Below, piece by piece: positions 48,761 to 60,700 of a DNA stretch of 64,000 nucleotides. Position 1 is the stretch's first letter. Each line of letters opens with the position of its first letter. Both the position numbers and the translations under genes were made by a program. Origin of the DNA: Rotaria sordida (Eukaryota; Rotifera; Eurotatoria; Philodinida; Philodinidae). The stretch spans positions 1-64,000 of the forward strand of contig CAJNOL010000824.1 in the NCBI GenBank assembly GCA_905250125.1, given 5' to 3'. The notes under the pieces were generated by a model, which ran no database searches, was not told where the DNA came from, and worked only from the letters and a program-made list of their open reading frames with translations.

Positions 48761-49619
48761 ATGTCTTCAACGACAACAACGAAAACTTATTCAAAATCGG
48801 ACTATTTGCAACCATCTTCATCAAATTCAGTAAATATTTTTCTTTTATTTTTGAAATAAAATAAAAATAGTTTTATTTTTCATTCAATAGTATGATTCAA
48901 GTCAAAGTCCATTAGCTCTTTTAGCTCAAACATGTTCAAGTATTGGAAAAGATAGTCCATCATCTCCTTCATCAATTGTAAATTCAATTCCACCTACAAT
49001 AACATCTCTTTCTACAAAATCTTCATCGAATCTATTGAATACTGATAAATCATTTTCATCAACTAAACGTTCATCACCTTCACAGTTAAATAATATAAAT
49101 ACCCGTAAAAAATCTGCACTTCCATTAAAAACAAATATTCAATCAACATCATCATCTTTCATCGAACCACATCTATTATCAAATCATTTAACACCTCTAT
49201 ATGATCCAAATAAATCTGTAGCTACATTACTTCTTCGTTCTTCTCTTGCTTATTTAGCTTCGCAACAACATTCATATTCTTCAATATGTACAATACCTGG
49301 TTGTTTACAATGCGAAACAGTTCGATATATTCTTTCAAACTCAATAAATAATCAACCATATATTTGTCATTGGTCATCATGTAATGCAAGATTTTATTCA
49401 AATGATGAATTAAGTGAACATATTCGATATAGTCATAGAACATCAAAAATATCTCATTATCATCATCACCATCGTCATCATCGTTTTCATCCATATTTAA
49501 ATACATCAAGGATAATTGAAGCCAATGATCAGTTACCATTTTTTTATCCTCACTTGTCTTTATTACCAATGACAGAAACCAAACTACGTACGAATAATAA
49601 TACAAATAACAATAATTAA
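48761..49619 (+). CDS. ZNF503: NET-family zinc-finger transcription regulator (ZNF503/703, noc/elbow type)
   Basis: Two exons, 48761-48829 and 48891-49619, phase 0, 265 residues. Near the start is SKSDYLQP, then just after the splice junction SPLALLAQTCSSIGKDSP, the conserved Sp-like motif that in ZNF503/ZNF703 and Drosophila noc/elbow reads SPLALLAQTCSQIG. A Ser-rich middle follows, then a Cys pair (CTIPGCLQC) and the single atypical C2H2 finger YICHWSSCNARFYSNDELSEHIRYSH, whose DELxxHxR core matches the NET family. A His-rich and then Asn-rich tail ends the protein. These proteins act in the nucleus as co-repressors in development, recruiting Groucho-type factors. It is shorter than vertebrate members. 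Upstream of the Met the sequence is poly-A rich with no in-frame extension that I trust. Confidence 0.85.
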
Positions 49620-52351
49620 TCTTCATTTCATCGTTATTTTCTTTTTTAAGCCGAGGTCATTTTCATTTATGTTTTCTTTTTTTCTTCTTTTTTCTTTTGT
49701 TTTACTATATTCATTGAATAATAGATGAAGTGATATCTTTTGCTTTTTTTTTGTATTTTATCAGTAATCAAAGAAATTAACGCACATTTCATTGTGCAAC
49801 TACTCATATGATCAGACATTTGTATAAACATACCGTATGATTGACACGAGCAATGATGATGGCTTGTCTGTCATCATATATATATACAATGAGAGTATCA
49901 AAGTATTCTTAGGTTTTTTTTCTTTTCCTTGTGTTGATTATAGAAATATGTATATCTGATCAAGTTTATTTGTTGATACAATCCTATCTTTCCATCTTAA
50001 TATTCTTCGTATATTATCAATGTGTCAAAGATTTTTTCTTTGATATCAAGGCTATCACATATGTTATACTGATGATTAGAAGAAAAAGATAAATCATTCG
50101 ATGATTGTTAATTGTAAATGAAAGGCACTTTCTCTCTTTTTTCATTTTGTACAACAAAAAATTTTTCTTTGGTTGTTTTCTATGACATTGGTGTCATATG
50201 AAAAGCATAGAGATAATGTTAATACATCAATGAATTGCTTATACAACTACTTAATAAGTGTGTCGTTTCAACCGACATGTATCGATTAATTTCCTTCATT
50301 GAATTCGTTCTTTCATGCAAATATTGTTTTCATTATAAATATTTATACGGATCGGTTAGTGGAATGAATTGTAGATTGACATACTTGACGAGATTGTTGT
50401 CCGTTTCTCAGCTAGGATTCTTGACTAGGGAGAGGTGCACTTTTCTTCCTTCTCAAAATGTCCGATTTTTCTGCAAATTTTTAAAGCTTCGTAGTAACTT
50501 TGAATAGAAACTGGATTTTGGAACACCATTTGCCTTTCTGTGGCAGAAAGTGAAATAAAAATAAACTGATAATGTCATTACGAGGTGAATAGAAACGGAG
50601 CGAGCCGTGGGAAAGTGATGACCCGGTGGCAGATTGTCTGTTATGGAAGAAGACAGGTCACAGTGAATTTCGTTCTACTCTCATCGTCACCACTTTTTGC
50701 ACTCCAAAGAGAAAAGCACTTGCTTCGAGAATTTTTTGCCTCTCCTGCCCCTAAATAATATTGATAACCCTGTTTCTGGCCGAAGATTTTTAGAGTGTTA
50801 ATTTTTTCTTTGTTTTGGCTTGTTCGAAATATGCTTTGAGGTATCCACTATCTACTGGAGATATTTCAAGAATTAATATATAACTATAAAAGTCGAAAAA
50901 ATGGAAGACCAGCTGAAAAACATCAAAATTTACACCTTATTTCGCTGATTTAGAAAAATGGTTTTTTCGACATAAAAAAAGTGAAGAACCGTGTCTGTTT
51001 CGCAGACACAATACATTCGATCGAGCTGACACTTTCTTCTTCTTATACTAGAAAGTGTTTAGAGTGCCTGCTTATGTTTGTTTCAAAATATGATATATCG
51101 CTGGTAAATATTCGTCTTCATATATTATTAATACCTAACTGAATTTTTTAAATAAATCTGCTAAATCAAAGTATATGTAACTCATCAAAAGATTTTCTGT
51201 TATGACAAATAATAACATACGTACTTTAGTTGACAAATATCATCGTAGTCTTATCTTCTCATCCATAAAAATACCAGTTATCATAAAAACTTGATTCATT
51301 ACATACGTAAAATTCATGATTTCTATAATTTGAAAGTGTAATAAAATAGAAGAAAGACTTATGTTTCTCTCTCTGCTCACGTTCGACATTTTGTCTCTAT
51401 TATTCATTATCAATGAATATACTAACGAATGATCGGAAAGTTTTGCAACAAGATGTTTGTTCAGTTTTGACCTATTAGAAAGTATTTCCGACGAGTAAAA
51501 AGTTATAATTTTGTGTTCTTTTTCAATATGAGATTAGAAATTTTTTGTCTTAGTGTTTGTTCGAGAGTGGTCAAATAATCTTTGAAAAGCCTAAAAAATT
51601 AGTTTAGACGGAACCTGTACATGGACATTTCCTGTGAATATGTTTGTTCATTTTAGGCTGTTTGAAAACATTTCAGATGAGCCAAGAACTATAAGTCGCG
51701 ATCAAAATTTGAATAAAAGTTCTGAGAGTCGATTTTTTTGTAGATTGGACATTTCTCTATAAAATTTTATGTTGAACGAAGCTGTAGCTTTTATCCAAAT
51801 GAAGAGAAAAAAAAAGCGTGAAATAGTGCATTTTGTAGGGTAGATTTTCATCTACAAACTGATATATAAATAAACATCCTAACTTTTTAGTTTCTAAACG
51901 CAAAAAGTGAAAATACAAAATTTTTTGATCCAAACTAGTTGTTTAGGCTTGTTAAAGATTGTTACACTACTCTCGAATAAAGATTGAAACTACATTTCAT
52001 AAGTGCATATTGAAAAAGAGTAAAATATCATAGCTTTTGATACGTTGGAAATACTTTCTAGTGATTAATATGAAAGAGAACAAGTTGTACATAATGATAT
52101 CTTTTATCTTTTTGAAGAGAATAGATATAAAATAGAATTGATCGTTCGATTTCCATATAAATAATAATTTATTTTCAATAAATACAAATGCAAATTTTTT
52201 TTTTTTCAATATACAAAAAAAGCAAGATAAATAGTTCATTTCAATATAAATATTGGAAGATAACTTCATCTGAATTCTAAACATTTGAGATCTATAAAAA
52301 TGAAAACGCATAAGAAGAACAAAACAAACTAAAAAGTCTCTACAATGCATG
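49620..52351. other. Intergenic between convergent genes; one inverted-repeat element
   Basis: A 2.7 kb stretch between the ends of the zinc-finger gene (plus) and the NCS-type gene (minus). A less AT-rich patch lies at about 50560-50760 without recognisable coding motifs. An inverted-repeat element is annotated at 51558-51980. The open frames 50235-50507 and 51997-52362 are not supported. Confidence 0.5.
51558..51980. repeat. Element with about 55-bp terminal inverted repeats
   Basis: The left end TGTTCGAGAGTGGTCAAATA and right end (TTATTCGAGAGTAGTGTAAC in reverse complement) continue as matching inverted arms through CAATCTTTRA..AAGCCTAAA..ACTAGTTT, about 55 bp. The interior does not fold back along its whole length, unlike most palindromes in this window. 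The target duplication is not resolved. Confidence 0.6.
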
Positions 52352-54497
52352 TTATGAATCATTCGAATGACTATCTTGTCTATTTGTTAATACTGTATTT
52401 GCTGTTGGTGCTAATATTTGAGAAATAAATTCATCTTTTGAACAACCTTCAATAAATTGTGTTTTAGTTAATATATCAGCTGGATTATTAGCAATAGTAT
52501 CAAATATATTCATCATAGATGTTTTAGCTCGATTAATTATTTGTTCAGTATTTGAATTTTGTGTATCATATTGTAATGATAAATGACATCGAACAATAAC
52601 ATCAATAATTTCTAAACATTCACGTCGTGTCAATAAACCATTTCCATCAATATCAAAAACATTGAATGTCCATTCAAGTTTTGTTTTTATTGAATTTGTT
52701 GGTGATGTTATTGATAAACCCATAAGAAATTCATGAAAATCAATTGTATTGGATTTATCAAGATCAAATGCACGAAATATATGACGAGCAAAACGTTCAG
52801 CATCACCTTTGGGAAATAATGATTTATACATTGATATAAATTGTTTTCGAGTCATATAACCATTTGGATAATCAGTTAAGAATTTTTGATGCCTAAATTT
52901 AATACTATTTTAACTTACTATCTAATACAAGATTTGACTTAATTTCGAACTTTGCATAAACAAAGTTCTTAATGAGATTAGGTTATCAAGAAAATTGTAA
53001 CTTCTCTAATATCTCCTAACTTGAAAAGCGCAATATTCGAAATTTTCTCATGTATAAAAGTAAATTCTATTCATATATTTACATCTTCAGAAAGGTAATA
53101 CTAAGTGACTAATTTAATATCTAGAGAGGTTCCTCCGTTAGCCACTTTGTGTTTATCAATGATCATGCTTTCATTTGATCGAAAAGGATTTTAATACATC
53201 TGAAAAGACTTTATTTAGAGCTTGATACTAACTTTTCGGAATGAAGTATTTAAGATTAATTATAAAACTTTGTTTAATTAATATTCTGCTGGCAGAATCT
53301 GGAAGAAATGAAAGTAAATACTTAGACTATGTTGAGAAGTTATACTTTACTCTTTAAAATAAAACAGATTAAAGTTCATATGATGTCCTTTGTGTGAATT
53401 AGTGAACTCTTACATATGTTTGATTTTGTTTTCTACGATATCAAGTATTAGACTCAATTCCAACAGGTAGTTTGAATAATCAATGAAGTTCTCTAGTGAA
53501 TGTATTTCATAGATAAATTATAAGAGAAAAGATTCTGGAAAACCAAACATGGTATGCCGTAGGTTCAAGAGGACTATGTAAAAATTAGCTTTTCAGAGAA
53601 CCATCTGAAATAGCATAAAATCTTGAATAAAATGAGAGATTGCCGCATTTCGTATGACCTTCCATTAAAAACTTATCAGCATTACAGAAAATGAAACACA
53701 CAGCAAATCTTTGTGTTATACGACATAAAAGATGTGTTGAAGTATAGAATTAGAATTTTGGACCATTCCACTTCACACACTTACGTCACAAATATATTAG
53801 CAACGCTTCTCACATCACAGACTGTATGTTTATCATAAAATTGATAAAAACTGGTTAAAAACGCGTTTTTTTGTTTTTTGTAATGCTTATAACTTTCTAA
53901 GGAAAGGTCGTAGGAAATGCGACAATACATTATTTTATTCAGACTTTTATGCTCTTTAAGATGGTATTCTGAAAAACTAATTTTCGCACAGTCTTCTAGT
54001 ACTTTAAAACTACCATGTTTAGTTTTCCATAAATTTTCCTGCCATAATCCATCTATGAGATTTCAGATTTATTAACTATTCAAAATACTACTTAAATATG
54101 AATTAAATGTATGGCACCATAGAAAAACAATAAAAAATACGTTGATCTTATATTTTTGAGCAGTACTGTATAATGGATGCTATTATAAGATAAGATAAAT
54201 TTATTTTTTTTACCATTGTAAAACTTCTTCTCGACTATAACCCGTTGTTGCTGACAATATACGAGTTTCCATTTCCGTTAATGATGTATGCGGCCGAGAA
54301 AATCGTCGAAATACTGATCGAAAACCACTTCCAATTTTTCCTAGAAATCCATTTCTTCTTCGACTATTGGTCGAACTAAGGTTTGTACTTGCTGTTGATA
54401 GACCAGAGTCAATTGTTTTATGAGAGCCTACTGATGAATTTGATGGAGATCGATCTCTTGTTTGAAGATTTGAATTCGATGGAGAGTTTCGATTCAT
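52352..54497 (-). CDS. EF-hand protein, neuronal calcium sensor / KChIP-like
   Basis: Two exons, 54214-54497 and 52352-52892, in phase (274 residues). The junction EEVLQW/HQKFLTDYPNGYMTR matches the first, degenerate EF-hand region of NCS proteins, and LFPKGDAERFARHIFRAFD matches the FFPxGDAxxFAxxxFxxFD signature. EF2 (loop DLDKSNTIDFHE, about 138-149) and EF3 (DIDGNGLLTRRE, about 175-186) have complete calcium ligands. EF4 (around NPADILTKTQFIEG) has lost the pattern. The N-terminus is a roughly 90-residue Ser-rich extension with a basic amphipathic segment (GFLGKIGSGFRSVFRRF) and no MG start, so no N-myristoylation. It would be a calcium-dependent regulator near membranes, possibly of channels. 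The Met at 54497 is the first ATG in frame; an upstream exon is possible. Intron 52893-54213 carries a palindromic transposon. Confidence 0.8.
53400..54168. mobile_element. CAGTACTG-ended palindromic element (Tc1/mariner-like MITE), NCS-intron copy
   Basis: The right end is CAGTACTG followed by TA (54161-54170); read inward in reverse complement it is TACAGTACTGCTCAAAA. The arms fold back around a centre near 53800 (left AAACCAAACATGGTA near 53540, right the complement of TACCATGTTTAGTTT near 54010). The left end near 53400 is decayed and placed only by alignment with the EML copy at 42271-43032. It contains the uninterrupted TCTTCTAG site that is split by a 104-bp insertion in the EML copy. 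Confidence 0.6.
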
Positions 54498-54667
54498 TAT
54501 TTCATCTTTAAAGATATTCAAAAAAAGAAAGAAAACTATATATTGATATTTACTATCTCTGAGATAAACATATGAATTTTTTTCTTGTTTAAGATGATTT
54601 TTTTTTAAATTTCTTTTACAAACAGAATTTATAATAATTCATCGAGAAGAAAAAAGAAAAAGAGAAG

Positions 54668-54673
54668 TTTATT
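54668..54673 (-). promoter_or_regulatory. Likely polyadenylation signal of CSE1L
   Basis: AATAAA on the minus strand, 43 bp beyond the CSE1L stop codon (54716-54718). Confidence 0.5.
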
Positions 54674-54715
54674 TGAAAGAATATCTATATATATATATCT
54701 GAATTGATCATTAAT

Positions 54716-57700
54716 TTATGAAAGTGTAACATTTGCTAATGCACAATACTTTTGTATATCTAATAAATGTTCTGTTGATAAACCATTTGTCATTACACTT
54801 AGAAACTAAAATATTATCAAAATAAAATATTTTTTATTGAATATACAAACAAAAGAAACGTATAACAAACTTGATTCGGATGAGAACTTGTTAATGTTTG
54901 TAAACATTTTGCTAAATGACATCGAGCATCAGGAATACTCGAACCAAATAGATCTGTACGAGGCTTTTTAGCAAATGCCAAGCGTGAAAATGCCGGAGTA
55001 TAATCTTAAATAATCATTAATTAAAAATTGAAAAGTAAAAATATCATTATCGATAGATATTTGAGCTTACTCTTTAACTCAAAAATCTATAGGATCAATC
55101 AGAACTCTTCTATATTCAGATAAGCGCTATTGCTGACCTTTCATTTCTATTGCTCTAGACACCATAGCAAAAGTCTATATTTCCTTTTTAGCAAAGTTCG
55201 CGAGAAGGCTTAGCTACTTTTCTTGTTGGCATAATTGAACTATCACGATTGTTGTCGCTACTTGCTTCATAGCAGATAAATTTCAGAATTTTATTTAGAC
55301 TTGAAAAATATCCAAAGTCATTGTTACAATGTTCAATTCATAGTTTGACCAAATAGGCTTATGTCTTTATCGCTGATAAAGGAATGTTCATGATTCATAT
55401 TCTTTAAGAAAATATTGAAAAGCATTGTTTTGATGTATCATTATTAGACTTCAGCATAGAAATGTAGTCTTTCCTGATCACTAAAAAAACTTCCGACATA
55501 GAATCTCTCCAATTGATTCAAAGTTGAGTCAACTGGAAAGATTGTCTTTGACAATTAATTTTTTCAGTAATCTAGAAAGACTACATTTGTATGTCGAAAC
55601 CAATACTGATACATCAAAACAATTCTTTCTAATATTTCCATTTAGGATATGAACCTTGAACACTCTTTAATCAACGGTAAAGTCATTAGCCTATTTGATC
55701 AAACTTCGATAGAAATATTCAATTTTTTCTTCGATTAACTGATCTTCCTGTACTGTCAGCAGATGTCTTTAAAAAATAGATTGAACATGGATAAGCATGG
55801 TAACTCTTTTAAATATGTACAAAGTCAAAATCCTAATTAACTTTATCTTGTAGATTTTAATCTGCTTCCAAAAACAAAAATCAATAATTTCATAGATAGA
55901 GTAATCACTGAAAAAGAAAAGGTATGATAATAACCTGGTGTATCATCTAATCCAACAAGTAATTCTTCTTCAGCTTCATCTTGTGCTTGTTTTTTTCTTT
56001 CAGCAGCTGACATTATTTGTAAATCATTACTTGATTGAAATAAGCTAAGTAATGCTTGTAATAATATTAACCATAAATCATTAAAATAAATTCCTTTTGT
56101 CATTTGTTCTGGATCACATAATAAATGTATTATTGCAATTGCACATAATTTTTTATCATTTTCATCAATTTTTGATAATTCTGGAATAAATAAACGTTCA
56201 ACAACCATTCGAAACATACTAAAAAAAAAGAAAATCTCAATTTTGTTTTTTTTTTTTTGTATTTTATTTTCTTAAATAAATAAATTACTTTGCTTGAATA
56301 GAATCAATTTGTGTAATAAATTCTTTTGCACCATATTTAATAATAAAATATGAAAAGAAAACAATAATACATCGTATTAATTTTTGTGTTTTAGCTTTTG
56401 TTAAACGTGTAAATATAACAATAAATATATCTTTTAAATAATTATTTAAATATGTTGATGGTAAATTAATAATTAAACAATTTAATATTGCAAAACCTTC
56501 ATGATCATGAATTTTTGATTGGGATACAAGACGTTGAAATATACCAAGTACAGTTGTCTATTTATATTTCAATTTAAAAAAATCAAAAACAAAAAAAAAT
56601 AATACTTACTAATTTTTCAAGAACAATTGTTTCTCCTGCTTTTTCAATATATGCCTGTAAAAGTCTTGATAATGCTGGAATATTTCCACTACGATCCCAA
56701 AATGATGGTGTAAGTATTAATTGAAATAATGCTCGATATGCATCAGGTATTGGTGTTGATCCTGATGGACGAGATTCCAATAGAAATCCAATTATTTGTA
56801 ATACATATGGAACAAATTCTATGTGAATCAAAAAAAAATGTATTCAATAAGAAAATTAATTAAATATATATGTACCAGCAATATCATCTGTAAATACCGG
56901 TGTAAATACAGGAAATAGAATTTGTTCAAATTGATCAAGTACACCGGGATTCTTTGATATACTTGTACGAATTAATACAGTTATTGTTTCAAATAAATAA
57001 TGATTAAAATTTGGTTTATTTGGATTCTTAAAATTAAATTAAATAAAAAAAAAAAAAGAGAAATTTATTATCAGAATCTCTATCAGATTAACATGAAATA
57101 ACTACTAATACTAATAGAAAAACATATTTAACAAATTAGTTTAAATTAATACTATAAGTAATGTCCGAGATTATTTAAAATTCATTAAACAAAAGTAAAT
57201 TCTTTGAAACTTTACTCACAAAGATATATTCCCAAATGATTTGCTGTGTTTGCACCCATATTTTGCCAATATGTAGGCGATTACTAGAGAATCAAAGCTT
57301 CCAAAGTTTTTCTGCTCATGCTTAGATTTATTGATTGTCTCAACCACATCTACGCATCAATAGAAAACTTTTGAAGGTTGCGCTATTCTAGTAATTTCTT
57401 ACATATTGACAAAGCATGGGCGCAAATGGAGCGGATTACTTGAGAGTGTTCTCTTTTTAATACTAAATACCTATGTTGTACGCATTACCACTGATCAGAA
57501 GATAGTCAACCATTTAAGTATTGAACTACCAACAGCTTCTATTCGGTTTAAATCACATGGGTAACTACTAGGTTTGAGGTATATAATAAGAATCTGTAAC
57601 AAAACTTCAATATGCTATTTTTTCAATTTTTGTTTTAATTTTAATCATGTTGGTATTCTTATCCATTATTTGTGATATCAAGAAACACTAAGTTTGTTTG

Positions 57701-60700
57701 TTTCCTTTGTGAGATTTTTCAGTTGTTTAAAATTTATGTATTTCATCTCTGGTAATTTCTCTTTCAGATGTCTTCTATAGACCAAACGTCAGCTAGTTTT
57801 TTAGTTCAATTCGACTGATAAAGCATATTTGATTGCATTGACAGCTATTCACATTCTTTATCTAGAATGTTGATCATTTTGAATGATTATATTTCGCAAA
57901 TCATCTCTTGATCTGTCTTTCTTTTGCTATTATTAACCTTTATATTCCTTCGATCGATATTTTATATGTTCGCAAAGAAAATACCCTTGTATTGCTTATA
58001 ATCAGATTAAGTTATTCGAAAATTAATAAAATAGTTCATGATAATGTTCTTACAAATTCTCATTTCTAGTAAAAGTTATAGGTCTCAAACGTTGTAATTA
58101 TTTAGTATGAGAATGATAAATTTTAAAATCGTTTTACAACTCCTAGGACACTCCTCATATATTTAATACTCAATTCGATTCATTAGAAAATTCAATCAAA
58201 ATTTTTTCGCTTTGTGATATAAGTTCGAAATGTCCTCTACCAAATATCATATGAATGAGGGCTCTTCGTTGTTAGTTAGTATTTTTATTAAACCCAACAC
58301 TCGAAATCTCGAGCAGAAAAATTCGCGCTATGATTATTCTTATACCAAAGGTACTGAAAGCATGGGCCACGTACCTCTAACACTGCACGACCAGTTTTTC
58401 ATTGCTTTAGTTGAAGAAAAAAAAAGTCTTGATACATACAGGTGAGCTTGTTTCGTGTTTTTCTCATAATCAATCTTTGTACAAATAAAACGACGTTTTC
58501 TCCCACAAAGTGCGTCCTATCGGACCCAAATTTGTTTTTAATTAGGAAATTAATACCATTGAAAAAAAAACATGTTTTTTTGACGGTGCTTTCAGTAGTT
58601 TGCTTCTTCTCAACTCTACGAACGATATTTTTCGAAGGAAAAAAAACACGCCTCCATTTTCATCCTAGGTGTGATAATAAAGATTGCAGCTCGAAAAAAT
58701 GAATTATAAAGTTTTACGACGAGAAGTAACGTTCTGGCCTTCATATCTCGCTGAAGGAAGCATCTAGGAATTTTGAGTCTATGATAATTTTTGCTCTATT
58801 TATCAAGATCTATCTGCCTTGAAAGTGTCATCATTTTTCATCGAGCCGTTCATGAGAAACCCCAGAAATGGGCGAGGGGGGGGGTTCCTTAAATTTAACT
58901 AGAAACTTATTCCTCTTCTAGTAATTCATTAAAAAATATCACTTTCAAAACTAAGGTCTATTACAATCTGTGAGAGATCTGACGCGAGGTCCAAAAATCT
59001 TGCTCTATATTTCAAACATAGTTTATATTTTATAAAACTGAAAGACTGGTTGAACTTTCTTACTTTACTTGATCGTCGTAAAATCATAACTAATTTATCC
59101 ATTAATAGATTTAAATGAGGTAAAACAGCATCATTAAGTGATGATGATAATCTCATAACAGCTCGCATAACATATTCATTTTCATATGATTTATCCGATG
59201 TTAATATTCGAAAGAAACTATCATACATTGTTTGAGCATAAGGAATTAAATCATTTTTTGTTATTCTATAACAAAAAACAAAAAAAAACAAATTAAAATT
59301 ATTTTTTATTTTCGAAAATCTTACGCTGCAAATTTTTGATCAGTAGATTGACGAACAAGTAATAAACGTTCAATAGCATGTGCTGCATATGTTTGTACAA
59401 CAATATTATTTGATGATAAATATCGAATACATTCAGGTATTGAAATAAGTAAAGCATCACGATCAATTTGATTTCGAACATCAATTAAAAATTTTAAACA
59501 ATCAGCCTTTATTAATGGAAGAGCATTAACTAAAATTTTCAAAAATATTTTATTTTAATAAAAATTTCGAAAATTATCAATATACTATCTTGATCTTGAA
59601 ATTCAGGTAATATACTATTTGAATAAAATGCTGAAATACTTATAAATGAACTTGTTTTTGTTATACCAAACTAAACAAAAGAATTTTCTTATTCACAGAA
59701 AAACAAGATTTTTTTTTTGCAAACTTTTTGTGTTTCGCCTTTTGATGCAAGTGCTAAGACAAGAAAAATACATGCATCTTTTTTTAACCAATTTTGTGTT
59801 CGATTTTGTAAATATTCCTAAAATAAATATTATCTTTAATAAAATATAATGAAAGATATATCGAAGTTTCTATCTGCAGGTCGAAAATCAACACTATGAC
59901 CCAATTCAAAAAAAACAAGGCGAGTGAGTATTTTTTGAATAACTTTTAGTAGAAGTAAGATGGAGAGCTGCAGTTTTCATCGTTGAAAAGAGAAGATGAA
60001 GACACATCGAATGGTATACTATAGGGTTCTCCAAGAAGTTTTCTTAATCAAATTTCTAAAAAGATGCCAGAAAATTAGTTTCTCTTAAAATAAGAAAAAT
60101 ACAAAAAAAGATGTTTTTTTTCATAGGAATTAATACAAAAATCGGCTAAAAGTTTTGAATAAAATGCCTATAACTCTTAAATCTAAAAGTCTAGGTCTTA
60201 CACAGTTTTACAGATCTTTCTTTAGCGGTTCCAATACGTACCTGCCTATTGAAAATTGACCTTAGCCACCTTACGGAATATGTTGGTTTTCAAAAACGTC
60301 GATTTAAGTCGTTGAAAAACTAGGTCAAATTATTCTGTAATATACAGTTCGATGCGTCTCTATCTTCTCTTTCTAACAGTGAAAATCACAGCTCTCTATA
60401 GCCTAGACAGGACTCAACAACTTCCAGGATTTATTTTTTCGAGAGTTCTTTATATCCGCTACACATCTTATCATGAAACGGAAAAGAATTATGCTGAGAG
60501 TAGATACCTGGCTGAAGATGACAGCGACATACAGAGTGAGAGACTAGATGAGGATTAAGATTAACACTTCAGAATAATGTCTTTCTTTCGGCATAATTCA
60601 AATGTATTAAATGCTATCAATAGATTAATCTAGATAAATCCAATAAAATCCCGAAAAAATAAGTCCCGCTAGTTCCTCGCTTTCTACAAACAATGAGCAT

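Noticed and set aside
58230..58702. Two adjacent plus-strand open frames inside a CSE1L intron
   Set aside because: They have no recognisable domain or splice support, lie antisense in an intron, and are surrounded by repeat-derived DNA.
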